A DNA stretch of 64,000 nucleotides from Novosphingobium sp. RL4 (GTDB lineage: Bacteria > Pseudomonadota > Alphaproteobacteria > Sphingomonadales > Sphingomonadaceae), in assembly GCF_035658495.1 (NCBI RefSeq), contig NZ_CP141944.1:1886001-1950000 (forward strand), read 5' to 3'. Below the pieces are notes generated by a model. That model had not been told where the DNA came from. It worked only from the letters and a program-made list of their open reading frames with translations, and did no database searches. Below are positions 52,615-63,638 of the stretch, in pieces; positions within the stretch are counted from its first letter, which is position 1; the number at the start of each line of letters is the position of its first letter. Made by a program: the position numbers and the translations under genes.

Positions 52615-55311
52615 ATGCGTTCTTCCCTGCGTAACCTTGCCACGGCCGGCGCCGTGATTGCTTTCGCCGTTTCCACGCACGCTTTCGCCGCAGCCGTACC
52701 GCCCGCCGCTTCGGGCGCGCCGGTGCCGCTGGCCGACACCGTGCCAAGCGACCTGCCGCGCAGCGCCCGGCCCAGCCACTACCGCATCGAGGTCACTCCC
52801 GATGCCGAGAAGCTGACGTTCACCGGCACGGTCTCGATCGATCTCACCGTCTTCACCGCCAGCGATGCGCTGACCCTGCACGGTAACGGCCTCACCGTCT
52901 CCGCCGCGAAGCTGGTCGCCGAGAACGGCATGCAGATCGCGCTCCAGACCAGTGCCGACGACAAGGCTCAGACCCTGCGCTTCGCTGCGGGCAAGGCCAT
53001 CGCGCCGGGCAAGTACCGCCTCGACGTGACGTATGCGGGCAAGATCGGCACCCAGCCTTCCGGCCTCTTCGCGCTCGACTATCCCGACAAGCGCACCGGC
53101 AAGGACGTGCGCGGCATCTTCACCCAGTTCGAGGCGCCTGAAGCCCGCCGGTTCGTGCCCAGCTTCGACGAACCCAGCTACAAGGCGACGTTCGACCTTT
53201 CCGCGGTCGTCCCCGCAGATCGCATGGCGATCAGCAACATGCCGGTGAAGGGCCAGGAAGCACTCTCCGGAGGACTCAAGCGCGTGACGTTCGCGACGAC
53301 GCCGAAGATGAGCTCCTACCTGCTGTTCTTCGCCATGGGCGACTTCGAGCGCAGCGCTATGAAGGCGGCGGACGGCCTGGAAGTGGGCATCGTCTCGCCC
53401 ACCGGCAGCGGCGCGAAGGCGGACTATGCCCGTGACGGCCTCGCCCAGATCCTGCCGTGGTTCGACGATTACTTCGGCGTGAAGTTCCCGCTGCCCAAGC
53501 TCGACAACATCGCAGCGCCCGGCTCGTCGCAGTTCTTCGGCGCGATGGAGAACTGGGGCGCGATCATGACTTTCGAGCGCATCCTGCTGCTCGACCCCGC
53601 CGTGACCAGCCCCTCCGGCAAGCAGAGCATCTACAGTGTGCAGGCGCACGAAACCGCGCACCAGTGGTTCGGCGATCTCGTGACGATGGCCTGGTGGGAC
53701 GACATCTGGCTGAACGAGGGCTTTGCGAGCTGGATGGCCGACAAGGTCACCGACCACTTCAACCCCGAGTGGAACTGGAAGCTGAACGGCATCGACGGCC
53801 GCGAAGGCGCCATGGCGCTCGACGCGCTGCCGACCACGCACCCGGTTGTGCAGAAGGTTCGCACCGTTTCCGAGATGGAACAGGCCTTCGATTCGATCAC
53901 CTACCAGAAGGGTCAGGCGGTCATTTCGATGCTGGAAGACTATGTCGGCGCCGATACCTGGCGTGCGGGCATGCAGACCTACATGCGCAATCACGCCTAT
54001 TCGAACACCAGCAGCCGGGACCTCTGGGGTGCGATGGAATCGGCCGGCGGCAAGGACGTGGACCTCATCGCCGAGGCCTTCACCCACACGCCCGGGGTGC
54101 CGCTGCTGCGCGTGAACGTCTCGGCTTGCGCTGGCGGCAAGACCCGTCTCGACCTGACGCAGGATGCCTTCTCGCTCGATCCTTCGGCGCGTGCCTCCTC
54201 GACAAACGGCGGCGAGAAGCCGACCTGGCCGATGCCGCTGCTGATCCGCGCCGGTAACGGCGAGCCGACGCGCCATCTGATGAGCGGCCGGACCGAGAGC
54301 CTGACCGTTGACAGCTGCGATGCCGTGCTCGTGAACGCGGGCCAGCTCGGCTATTACCGCACACTCTACAACGGCAAGGCGCTCGATGCTCTGGTCTCCT
54401 CGTTCGGCTCGCTTGCGCCGATCGATCAGTACGGGTTGCTGCGTGACAATCTCTCGCTGTCGCTGGCCGGGTATCAGGACATGTCGGCGGGCCTGCGGCT
54501 GCTGGCCTCGGTGCCCGGAACCGCCGATGCGACGCTGGCGGGCAAGGTCGTCGGCCAGTGGGAGAGTGTCTACGGCTTGCTTGACGATGCCAGGGTGAAG
54601 GACAAGCTCGCCGCGCGCATCTCGAAGACCTGGGCCCCGCGTCTCGACCAGCTGGGCTTCGATCCGGTCGCGAACGAGCCGCTGACCGATACCAAGCTGC
54701 GTGCGCAGTTGATCGACACGCTCGGTTCCATCGGCGACAAGCGCGTCGTGGCCGAGGCGCGCCGCCGTCTTCAGGGCCTTGCCGCCGATCCCAAGTCGCT
54801 GGACGGTCCGCTCAAGGGAACCTGGCTCGGCGTCGCCGCAAGCAACGCGACCCGGGCCGACTGGGACCTGCTGCGCCAGCAGGCGGCCCGGGCCACAAGC
54901 TTCGTCGAACGCCAGCTCTACTACACAGACCTCGGCATGGCGCCGGATGAGGCCATCGCCAGGGACGCCCTTGCGCTCGCCATTTCCGGCACGCCGGATG
55001 CCACAAGCGCCTCGCAGATCATCACCACGGTCGGCCGCGCACATCCCGAGATGACCTTCGATTTCGTCCGCGAACATCAGGCGGTGGTTGACGGGCTGAT
55101 CGAACATTCCGGCCGCGCCCGCTTCTTCGCGCGCATTGTCGGGTCCACCACGAACCCGGAGATGGTCGGCAAGATCGAGGCCTATGCCGCCACGCTTCCG
55201 GCCGATGAGGGGAAGCCCGTGGTGCAGGCGCTGACCGGGCTGAAGGAGCGTCTGGCCAACCGTCCGCGGCAGCGGGTTGAGGTTGCAGCCTGGGTCAAGA
55301 AGGCCAGGTAA
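52615..55311 (+). CDS. M1 family metallopeptidase (aminopeptidase N-like), exported
   Basis: Zinc aminopeptidase of 898 residues. The Sec signal peptide (NLATAGAVIAFAVSTHAFA) favours the ATG at 52615 over ATG 52510. The substrate-binding GAMENWG motif is at 309-315, the zinc motif HETAH at 345-349, with the third ligand Glu at 368 (NEGFAS). The C-terminal half is the ERAP1_C-like superhelix. It removes N-terminal residues from peptides in the periplasm. It stands alone between uvrC and the convergent cupin gene. Confidence 0.94.
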   Translation: MRSSLRNLATAGAVIAFAVSTHAFAAAVPPAASGAPVPLADTVPSDLPRSARPSHYRIEVTPDAEKLTFTGTVSIDLTVFTASDALTLHGNGLTVSAAKLVAENGMQIALQTSADDKAQTLRFAAGKAIAPGKYRLDVTYAGKIGTQPSGLFALDYPDKRTGKDVRGIFTQFEAPEARRFVPSFDEPSYKATFDLSAVVPADRMAISNMPVKGQEALSGGLKRVTFATTPKMSSYLLFFAMGDFERSAMKAADGLEVGIVSPTGSGAKADYARDGLAQILPWFDDYFGVKFPLPKLDNIAAPGSSQFFGAMENWGAIMTFERILLLDPAVTSPSGKQSIYSVQAHETAHQWFGDLVTMAWWDDIWLNEGFASWMADKVTDHFNPEWNWKLNGIDGREGAMALDALPTTHPVVQKVRTVSEMEQAFDSITYQKGQAVISMLEDYVGADTWRAGMQTYMRNHAYSNTSSRDLWGAMESAGGKDVDLIAEAFTHTPGVPLLRVNVSACAGGKTRLDLTQDAFSLDPSARASSTNGGEKPTWPMPLLIRAGNGEPTRHLMSGRTESLTVDSCDAVLVNAGQLGYYRTLYNGKALDALVSSFGSLAPIDQYGLLRDNLSLSLAGYQDMSAGLRLLASVPGTADATLAGKVVGQWESVYGLLDDARVKDKLAARISKTWAPRLDQLGFDPVANEPLTDTKLRAQLIDTLGSIGDKRVVAEARRRLQGLAADPKSLDGPLKGTWLGVAASNATRADWDLLRQQAARATSFVERQLYYTDLGMAPDEAIARDALALAISGTPDATSASQIITTVGRAHPEMTFDFVREHQAVVDGLIEHSGRARFFARIVGSTTNPEMVGKIEAYAATLPADEGKPVVQALTGLKERLANRPRQRVEVAAWVKKAR

Positions 55312-55347
55312 AAAGGGGCAGGGGGGGCTATGCTCCCCTGCCTTCCC
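55306..55347 (-). terminator. Terminator after the cupin gene
   Basis: On the minus strand GGCAGGGG/CCCCTGCC (stem 55335-55342 with 55317-55324) is followed by CCTTTTTACC; the T-run overlaps the stop codon of the M1 peptidase gene. It ends the minus-strand acetyltransferase-cupin transcript. Confidence 0.72.
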
Positions 55348-55348
55348 C

Positions 55349-56209
55349 CTATTTCTTAAACCTGCGAAGCACGCGCCAGGTGAAGGCCTTGACCCGATTG
55401 CGCGCAGGCCAGCGCTTCGTCCGGTGCGGTGACAGCCCCAATCCGCGCAGCCACCCGTTTAAAGCCCGCGCGTCCGCCTCGGCGAAGCTCCATTCCGAGC
55501 GCCAGGTAATCGACAGCGAAACCGACGGAGTGCTGCCGTTGCGCACGAAATGCGGCGCCATGACCGGCACGTAGACCGCATCGCCCGGTGAAAGCGCGAA
55601 TTCCGTGCCGCCGCATAGCAGGTCGTCATGCCATTTGAGTTCGCGGCCGCCGCCGGTGTGATAGGTCTCGTGCACTTCGTCCGGCGCAAAGCGGGGATCG
55701 CCTGCGGGGAACTGGGTCATGACCTTGGTGCCGCGCACCTGCAGCAGGATATTGTGCTCGGGGTCGAAGTGGTAGGGTGTGACGCCGCCCGCCGAAGTGA
55801 TGAAGGCGAAGGCCTGAAGCTTCATCATCCTGCCGGTCCTCGCCTCGATCAGGGGGCGCAGTTCGCCCAGCAGGTCTTCGAGCAGCTGCGCGTAGGCAGG
55901 CTCCTGCTCGATGTTCTTGATGACGGCCCAGGAGTTGGTGGTCTCGATCTCGCGGATGGTGCGGCCGATGGGAATGCCGGTGGCGGCAGGTTTGCCATCG
56001 ACGCCGAGGGGCTGATTGCCGAAATTGTACTCGACCGAAGCAGGCGGAAGCGATTCCGCAAGGCAGGCCAGCGCTTCGAGCGCCATGAGAGGGTGGTCGC
56101 CGAGCGCATGAGTCAGCTTGTGGGCCGTTTCCGGGTAGTTCGCCGCAAAACGTTCGCGGGTGCTTTCGGAGAAAACCGGCGAGGAAGCGATCCGCGAGAC
56201 CACGTTCAT
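55349..56209 (-). CDS. Cupin-like / JmjC-fold protein (Cupin_8)
   Basis: A 286-residue protein of the cupin_8 / asparaginyl-hydroxylase-like fold. Iron-binding HxD is seen in TPYHFDPEHN, and the second His in PVMAPHFVRNGS; the segment EFALSPGDAVYVP is typical. It would be a 2-oxoglutarate and Fe(II)-dependent oxygenase. The start at ATG 56209 overlaps the acetyltransferase stop (ATGA); the longer frame lies in that gene. Coupled to the upstream GNAT protein, so both probably modify the same target. Confidence 0.82.
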   Translation of the reverse strand: MNVVSRIASSPVFSESTRERFAANYPETAHKLTHALGDHPLMALEALACLAESLPPASVEYNFGNQPLGVDGKPAATGIPIGRTIREIETTNSWAVIKNIEQEPAYAQLLEDLLGELRPLIEARTGRMMKLQAFAFITSAGGVTPYHFDPEHNILLQVRGTKVMTQFPAGDPRFAPDEVHETYHTGGGRELKWHDDLLCGGTEFALSPGDAVYVPVMAPHFVRNGSTPSVSLSITWRSEWSFAEADARALNGWLRGLGLSPHRTKRWPARNRVKAFTWRVLRRFKK

Positions 56210-57387
56210 CGCCCCCCTCCCGCCGGATTGCGTACGAGTTCGGCGCGGACGAAGCTGCGAAACAGGCGGCGGCGCAGTGGGCCGCCGATGGCGATGGAAA
56301 GCCGCGCCATCGTGCGCCGTTCGCGCCACAGGTGGTCGATCATCGGATGATCGGCAGCGGCGCAACTGTCGCTCCACTCGATATCGCCGCGTTCAAGGAT
56401 GTCGAGGTTCTCGCGCTGGAGCAGGACGCCGGGCGAAAAGCGGGAATAGCGCTCGTCGAAAGCGGTCTTGAAGGAGTATGCGCCCGGCGGGGTCAGGAAG
56501 CTGGCGAGCATGGCGATGGGGCGACCGCCCAAGGTGAGCGAGAGGCGTTCGAGGCGCCCGCGTGCCGCCGCGCCTTCCAGGCTTTCGCGAAACAGGGCTG
56601 CCGTACCCGCATGATTGGCCAGGGCGGAACCGGCTTTGCCTTTCCAGCCCGAGGCTTCGAGCGCGAGGAACCTCTCGCACCATTCGGGCAGTCCTTCCGT
56701 GTCGGAGCGGCGCTCGGCCGCCACGGCGCCCTGTTCGGCGAGGCGAGACGCCTGGCGGCGCAGCTCCTTGCGCTTCTTGGAGGAGAGCGAGGCTTCCAGA
56801 TAGGCATCGGCCGAAAGGTCCGAAGCGAGCAGGGCACGGTCTTCGCGCAGGACGATTTCGGTCTGGCGCGCCTCCCCGGAAATTGTCGCGGAAAGGGCGG
56901 CATGGATCGGTCCATCCACGGGCATGGCGCGTAGATGCAGGAACAGTGCCTGTCCCGCACGGTCGTCCGCCCAGTCCAGCACCGCGCGCCAGAAGTCCCG
57001 CTCGGCACCGCACGCGATCAGCGGGACGCCGCAGAAGCAGTTTTCATGAAGCCAGCTTGCGAGATTGGGCACGGGCCACCGGTAATAGCGCGGCGCGCTT
57101 ACCACGGGCAGGAGGCCGGCAAGTTCGCCTGCCTGCTCGAACAGCAGGACCATGACCTTACCGGTGTCGGGAAGGTGCCGAAGCGAGGGCAGGAGATACC
57201 AGCTCTCGAAGAAGGGGTTAGGTTCGCTGGCGCGCAGTGCCAGCCGGTCCCACGCCGCGATCTGGTCTTCCAGCGCGCGCCAGGGCAGGCAGGACAGCGT
57301 GCTTTCCGGCGGCATGGGGGCAGGAGCCGCCAAAGCGGTGTCCTTCCGAACCGAAGTTGCCTGCCGGTGAAACATGGTCGAATGCAT
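56206..57387 (-). CDS. GNAT acetyltransferase of the CelD/FemAB-like type (Acetyltransf_6)
   Basis: A 393-residue protein with a double GNAT (FemAB/CelD-like) fold. Motifs seen: NPFFESWYLLPSLRHLPD near residue 55, LEASLSSKKRKELRRQASRL near 205, and APGAYSFKTAFDERYSRFSP near 310, the CoA-binding end region. The family is named after CelD, linked to cellulose or exopolysaccharide production, but members differ widely. It overlaps the cupin-fold gene. Probable start MHSTMFHR; ATG at the fifth residue is an alternative. Nothing here identifies the acceptor. Confidence 0.82.
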   Translation of the reverse strand: MHSTMFHRQATSVRKDTALAAPAPMPPESTLSCLPWRALEDQIAAWDRLALRASEPNPFFESWYLLPSLRHLPDTGKVMVLLFEQAGELAGLLPVVSAPRYYRWPVPNLASWLHENCFCGVPLIACGAERDFWRAVLDWADDRAGQALFLHLRAMPVDGPIHAALSATISGEARQTEIVLREDRALLASDLSADAYLEASLSSKKRKELRRQASRLAEQGAVAAERRSDTEGLPEWCERFLALEASGWKGKAGSALANHAGTAALFRESLEGAAARGRLERLSLTLGGRPIAMLASFLTPPGAYSFKTAFDERYSRFSPGVLLQRENLDILERGDIEWSDSCAAADHPMIDHLWRERRTMARLSIAIGGPLRRRLFRSFVRAELVRNPAGGGR

Positions 57388-57525
57388 CAGCCTGAATGGA
57401 TCGCTGCTGATCCGTCCTAGCGTGGCGGCATCAAGGAATTGCTAACGATGGCCCCGGGGAAAACGATCCCGGCGGATCGCTCCGCGCGGGGCCATTGCCC
57501 GAGGCCATCGTTCAGCGTTCCGGGT

Positions 57526-59619
<2,094 letters not shown>

Positions 59620-59749
59620 AAAACGCCCCCTTTTCCCAACGATGTAACGACGGGTTTTCCCGCTCGATCCGACTATGGCTATAGGGAAGCGGGATTAGTG
59701 GCAAGCGCGTTGATGGCGGCGGAATTTACGGAATTGCGCCATCCTGGAT

Positions 59750-59776
59750 CAGGTTCGGCCTGCAACAGGTTCGGCC
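59750..59776. repeat. Short direct repeat in the thiL-hppA gap
   Basis: CAGGTTCGGCC occurs twice, at 59750-59760 and 59766-59776 (16-base period). No hairpin or known site is recognised; it lies just after the thiL stop. Confidence 0.4.
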
Positions 59777-59780
59777 CGCT

Positions 59781-60740
59781 TCAATGCTGGTAGCCCAGTC
59801 GCTCCGGCAATGGCGTGGGCGCGCCGTTCCATTCCAGCGCAACGCCTTCCCCTTCGTCCACCGTCCCGATCAGATGTACGTGCGAGCCTGCCGAGGCGGC
59901 GGCGGCGCGTATGTAGGCGCTGTTCACGGCAGGGGCGGTGAACAGCAGGACATAGTCGTCCCCCGCCGTCATCGCGGCGATGCGCTGGTCGAGCCCGTCA
60001 CCGGCCGTGGAGACGAGCGCGGGGGAAAGCGGAACCTCGTCCGCGGAGAGGGTGATGGCAACCGCGCTGGCCACTGCCATCCGGCGCGCATCGACAAGCA
60101 GTCCGTCCGAGACGTCCATCATCGCCGTCACCAGGGGGGCAAGCGCCACTCCCAGCGCCGGCTCCGGCATGGGGCGGCGGTAGCGATCGGCAAGCCATGC
60201 GGCATCGGTGCTCTGCACATCGCGGCCCGAGGACAGCAGGTCGAGGCCCAGCCCGGAATCGCCGAGCGTGCCGCTCACCCACACGAGATCGCCCGCCTGC
60301 GCGCCGCTGCGGGAGGGCACGAGGCATTCGGTCGGCCCCAGACCGAGCGCGGTCAGCGAGAAACTGCGTGCGGAACCAGCCGGCATTCGCACGGTATCGC
60401 CCCCCAGGAGCGGCATCGCGAAATGGCGGCAGGCACGCTCCAGTCCCGCAAGGAAGGCACGGTCCCAGTCGTCTTCGCCAAGCGCGTGCGACTTGAGGCA
60501 GCCGAGCGGGGCCGCGCCTTTTGCGGCAAGGTCCGAAGCGTTCACGGCGACGAGTTTCCAGGCCACGTCCTCGGGCGGGTCGCCGGGCAGGAAGTGGACG
60601 GATTCGACCAGGGTATCCATGGTCAGCACCAGCCGCTCGTCGCCGATTTCCAGAACGGCGGCATCGTCGGCAAGGCCGCGCGCAGCCGGGTCCACGGCAA
60701 TCGCGCGCAAGGCGTCTATAAAGGCGAATTCACGGGTCAC
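59781..60740 (-). CDS. thiL: Thiamine-monophosphate kinase
   Basis: Last step of thiamine pyrophosphate synthesis, phosphorylating thiamine monophosphate. About 319 residues, of the AIR-synthase/ThiL ATP-binding fold: DDAAVLEIGDERLVLTMDTL, VNASDLAAKGAAPLG, LGGDTVRMP, and the late MMDVSDGLLVD. The start is unclear: GTG 60740 is used because homology (TREFAF) starts there, but ATG 60770 and GTG 60782 are in frame. A 10-bp inverted repeat ACAATGGGCC/GGCCCATTGT at 60748-60773 falls on these upstream starts. Behind nusB in the same operon. Confidence 0.9.
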   Translation of the reverse strand: MTREFAFIDALRAIAVDPAARGLADDAAVLEIGDERLVLTMDTLVESVHFLPGDPPEDVAWKLVAVNASDLAAKGAAPLGCLKSHALGEDDWDRAFLAGLERACRHFAMPLLGGDTVRMPAGSARSFSLTALGLGPTECLVPSRSGAQAGDLVWVSGTLGDSGLGLDLLSSGRDVQSTDAAWLADRYRRPMPEPALGVALAPLVTAMMDVSDGLLVDARRMAVASAVAITLSADEVPLSPALVSTAGDGLDQRIAAMTAGDDYVLLFTAPAVNSAYIRAAAASAGSHVHLIGTVDEGEGVALEWNGAPTPLPERLGYQH

Positions 60741-60747
60741 GCCGGAG

Positions 60748-60773
60748 ACAATGGGCCGTGGCGGGCCCATTGT
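60748..60773. promoter_or_regulatory. Inverted repeat at the start of thiL
   Basis: ACAATGGGCC and GGCCCATTGT, 6-base loop GTGGCG, span the nusB-thiL boundary and cover a possible ATG start. It may be a translational control hairpin or a processing site. It is not a thiamine riboswitch: no conserved TPP-aptamer pattern is seen. Confidence 0.45.
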
Positions 60774-60822
60774 CGAGATCACGAGTGAACGCTCATGCTG
60801 CGCGGAAACGCGGCATCCAGGA

Positions 60823-61281
60823 TCAGCGGACGACCTTGGCGACGGCGTCGAGCACGCCGTTCACGAACTTGGCTTCGCGCGCATCGAAGAAGGCGTGAGC
60901 CACGTCGAGATACTCGCTGATGGCAGCGCCGGTCGGCACGTCGGCGCGGGCGAGAAGCTCGTAGGTTCCCGCGCGCAGAATCTGCAGCATGGTCTTGTCG
61001 AGGCGGGGCAGCGCCCAGCCTTCGGCGAGCTTGCCCGAGAGCAGTTCATCGATCTCGTCACGGCGAGAGATCACACCCTTCACCACGTCGTCGAAGAAGG
61101 CGACTTCGGCCTTGGCGTATTCTTCTTCGTCGATCGTCATGCCGAGACGGTGGCGGTGGAATTCGTCAAGCAGGGTGGGCAGCAGGGTGCCCTCCATGTC
61201 GAACTGGTACAGCGCCTGGACGGCGGCGAGGCGGGCGGCGGCCCTGGCTTGCTTCGAGCCGGCTTGCTTGGAATTGCTCAT
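60823..61281 (-). CDS. nusB: Transcription antitermination factor NusB
   Basis: RNA-binding factor of 152 residues for rRNA antitermination. Seen: RAAARLAAVQALYQFDMEG at the start, then helices through LARADVPTGAAISEYLDVAH and KFVNGVLDAVAK, typical of NusB. The start ATG 61281 overlaps the hisD stop by four bases, which fixes it; the 245 residues upstream are a shadow. A Ser/Lys/Gln-rich lead (MSNSKQAGSKQ) is common in this group. Followed by thiL after 40 bases. Confidence 0.94.
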   Translation of the reverse strand: MSNSKQAGSKQARAAARLAAVQALYQFDMEGTLLPTLLDEFHRHRLGMTIDEEEYAKAEVAFFDDVVKGVISRRDEIDELLSGKLAEGWALPRLDKTMLQILRAGTYELLARADVPTGAAISEYLDVAHAFFDAREAKFVNGVLDAVAKVVR

Positions 61282-62567
61282 TGGGAAAGTCTCACGGAAA
61301 TGGAGCGCGCGTGCGCGGGAAGCCCTTCGGCATCGGCAAGGGCAACGGCGGCGGGGCCGATGGCCTCCAGCGCCGCCTGGTCGAGCTGGATGAAGCTGGT
61401 GCGCTTCATGAAATCGAGGACCGACAGGCCCGAGGCGAACCGCGCGCGACGCCCGGTGGGCAGCACGTGGTTGGGGCCGGCGACATAGTCGCCCACCGCT
61501 TCGGGGGTCATGCGGCCAAGGAACACCGATCCGGCATGGCGGATCTTGCGGAACAGGCTCTCCGGATCGTCGGTGGCGATCTCGACGTGCTCGGCGGCGA
61601 GCGCATCGGCAAGGGCCGGGGCCTCGTCGAGGCTCTCGACAACGACGATCACGCCGTAGTCGTTCCACGACTGGCGAGCGGTTGCTTCGGTGGCGAGGGT
61701 GGACAGCTCCAGTTCCACCGCTTCGGCAACAGCGTCGGCATAAGCCGCATCGTCGGTGATGAGGATCGACTGCGAGGTCGGGTCGTGCTCGGCCTGGCTC
61801 AGCAGGTCGGCGGCAATCCGGCGGGGTTCGTTCCTGGCGTCGGCGATGACGAGGATTTCGCTCGGTCCGGCGACCATGTCGATGCCGACGACGCCGTAGA
61901 GCTGGCGCTTGGCCTCGGCCACCCAGGCATTGCCGGGACCGGTGACGACGTCGACCGCGGCGATCCGATCGGTGCCGTAGGCCAGCGCGCCGACGGCATG
62001 GGCACCACCCACGCGCCACACTTCATCCACGCCAGCAAGGTGCGCGGCGGCAAGGACGAGCGCGTTGACTTCGCCCTTGGGCGTAGGCGTGACGACGACG
62101 AGACGCTCCACGCCTGCGACCTTGGCGGGGATCGCGTTCATCAGCATCGAGGAGGGGTAGGCCGCGCGGCCGCCCGGCACGTAAAGCCCGGCGGCATCGA
62201 CCGCGCGCCAGACCGCGCCGAGGCGGACGCCGGCTTCGTCGGTATAGTCGCGGTTTTCCGGCAGCTGGGCGGCGTGATAGGCGCGAATGCGGGTTGCGGC
62301 GAGTTCGAGCGCCGCGCGCAGTTCCGGGGCGAGGGCTTCGAATGCGGCGCGGCAGGTTTCCGCATCGATCCGCCAGCCGCTCCGGTCGAGGTCGTGCCCG
62401 TCGAAGCGCGCGGTATAGTCGGCCAGCGCCGCGTCACCGCGTTCGCGCACTTGCGCCAGGATTTCGGCCACGTCGCGGGCGACATCGACGGCGCTCTCCC
62501 GGCGGTCGGAAACGACGCGCCGGAAGGCTTCCGCGAAGTCCGCGTCCTTGCTGGAAAGGCGCAGCAT
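61278..62567 (-). CDS. hisD: Histidinol dehydrogenase
   Basis: Zn-dependent, NAD-linked enzyme performing the last two steps of histidine synthesis, 429 residues. Seen: GLYVPGGRAAYPSSMLMNAI, VDVVTGPGNAWVAEAKRQLY, IDMVAGPSEILVIAD, LLSQAEHDPTSQSILIT (the family signature with zinc-binding residues) and GPNHVLPTGRRARFASGLSV. The start shares one base with the hisG stop (TGATG), and the stop overlaps nusB, so three genes are coupled. Confidence 0.97.
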   Translation of the reverse strand: MLRLSSKDADFAEAFRRVVSDRRESAVDVARDVAEILAQVRERGDAALADYTARFDGHDLDRSGWRIDAETCRAAFEALAPELRAALELAATRIRAYHAAQLPENRDYTDEAGVRLGAVWRAVDAAGLYVPGGRAAYPSSMLMNAIPAKVAGVERLVVVTPTPKGEVNALVLAAAHLAGVDEVWRVGGAHAVGALAYGTDRIAAVDVVTGPGNAWVAEAKRQLYGVVGIDMVAGPSEILVIADARNEPRRIAADLLSQAEHDPTSQSILITDDAAYADAVAEAVELELSTLATEATARQSWNDYGVIVVVESLDEAPALADALAAEHVEIATDDPESLFRKIRHAGSVFLGRMTPEAVGDYVAGPNHVLPTGRRARFASGLSVLDFMKRTSFIQLDQAALEAIGPAAVALADAEGLPAHARSISVRLSQ

Positions 62568-63223
62568 CAGGCGGCGGCCTTCTGTTCGGCTACCAGCGCA
62601 CGGAAGGCTTCGACGAGCGCGGCCACGCGGTCGTCGGTCTTGAGCGCGGCACGGTTGACGATCAGGCGCGCGGAAATGTCGAGGATGCGGCTGGTTTCGA
62701 CAAGACCGTTTTCCTTCAGCGTGCGGCCGGTGGACACCAGGTCGACGATGCGGCTGGAGAGGCCGAGCGAAGGGGCGAGTTCCATCGCGCCGTTCAGCTT
62801 CACGACTTCGGCCTGTACGCCCAGCTTCTCGTAATGGCGGCGGGTCAGGTTCGGATACTTGCTGGCGACGCGCAAGTGCGAAGGCAGCGCCCCGCCGACT
62901 TCGCCTTCACGTTCGGCCACCGAGAGCCGGCAGTGCCCGATATCGAGGTCCACCGGGGCATAGAGGTCGGGGTAGGCGAACTCTTCCACCACGTCGGAGC
63001 CGACGATGCCGACTTGCGCCGCGCCATGCGCCACGAACGTCGCCACATCGAATGCGCGCACGCGGATCAGGCGCATCTCGCTGTTCTCGCACGCAAAAGA
63101 GAGCGCGCGGGACTTCTTGTCGTGGAATTCCGCCTCGGGCACCACGCCGGCACGCGCCATCAGAGGCAGCGCTTCGTCGAGGATTCGGCCCTTGGGCACG
63201 GCGAATGTCAGGCTTGTCGGCAT
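62567..63223 (-). CDS. hisG: ATP phosphoribosyltransferase, short form
   Basis: First enzyme of histidine biosynthesis. At 218 residues it is the short form (HisG-S), lacking the C-terminal allosteric domain of the 299-residue E. coli enzyme; short forms require HisZ, which should be elsewhere. Motifs: [16 protein letters not shown], the PRPP-binding [16 protein letters not shown], and [13 protein letters not shown]. The start is ATG 63223; the longer frame upstream has no homology. Coupled with hisD by one base. Confidence 0.96.
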   Translation of the reverse strand: MPTSLTFAVPKGRILDEALPLMARAGVVPEAEFHDKKSRALSFACENSEMRLIRVRAFDVATFVAHGAAQVGIVGSDVVEEFAYPDLYAPVDLDIGHCRLSVAEREGEVGGALPSHLRVASKYPNLTRRHYEKLGVQAEVVKLNGAMELAPSLGLSSRIVDLVSTGRTLKENGLVETSRILDISARLIVNRAALKTDDRVAALVEAFRALVAEQKAAA

Positions 63224-63326
63224 GGTGCGCGCATTTAGGCTGCCATTGCGCAAAGGGCAACCGGGGATGACGGCGCTATGTTCGGCCTTCAGGTTGCCCC
63301 CCGGCGCAAGGCTGCAACGGCGCGCT

Positions 63327-63608
63327 CTATTCGCCGGGGGCGCTGGCCTTGATGGCGACGGCGTGGACCCGGTTTCCCGGAATGTCGCCGAGTGCCGCAT
63401 TGACGAGGCGCTGGCGCTGAAGGCGCGAAACGCCTGCGAAAGCGGGACTTTCGATTTCTATGGTGAAGTGCGATTCGCCGGTGCCGTCATCGCCGGTGTG
63501 ACCGGCGTGGCTGGCGGAATCGTTGACGACATCAAGGCGGGTGGGGGTGAAGGCGGCTTCGAGAAGCTGCCGCATTTCCTGTGCGATCGGTCCGGTCATG
63601 TCTTCCAT
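63327..63608 (-). CDS. bolA: BolA family protein
   Basis: A 93-residue protein with the BolA fold. It has [23 protein letters not shown], then [20 protein letters not shown], where His residues can take part in iron-sulfur cluster sharing with a monothiol glutaredoxin, and the [12 protein letters not shown] helix. Start either ATG 63608 or ATG 63599 (nine bases later). It is divergent from the DnaJ-like gene with only 30 bases between them. The bolA/dnaJ-like pairing is a recognised alphaproteobacterial neighbourhood. Confidence 0.9.
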   Translation of the reverse strand: MEDMTGPIAQEMRQLLEAAFTPTRLDVVNDSASHAGHTGDDGTGESHFTIEIESPAFAGVSRLQRQRLVNAALGDIPGNRVHAVAIKASAPGE

Positions 63609-63638
63609 TTACGCGCTCGTTATCCCATCTGGAAGCCG

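Noticed and set aside
52534..55107. 857-residue minus-strand open frame
   Set aside because: Antisense to the M1 peptidase, whose zinc motif is intact.
59620..60822. Possible TPP riboswitch near thiL
   Set aside because: No conserved aptamer segments; thiL is within an operon and only a simple hairpin is seen.
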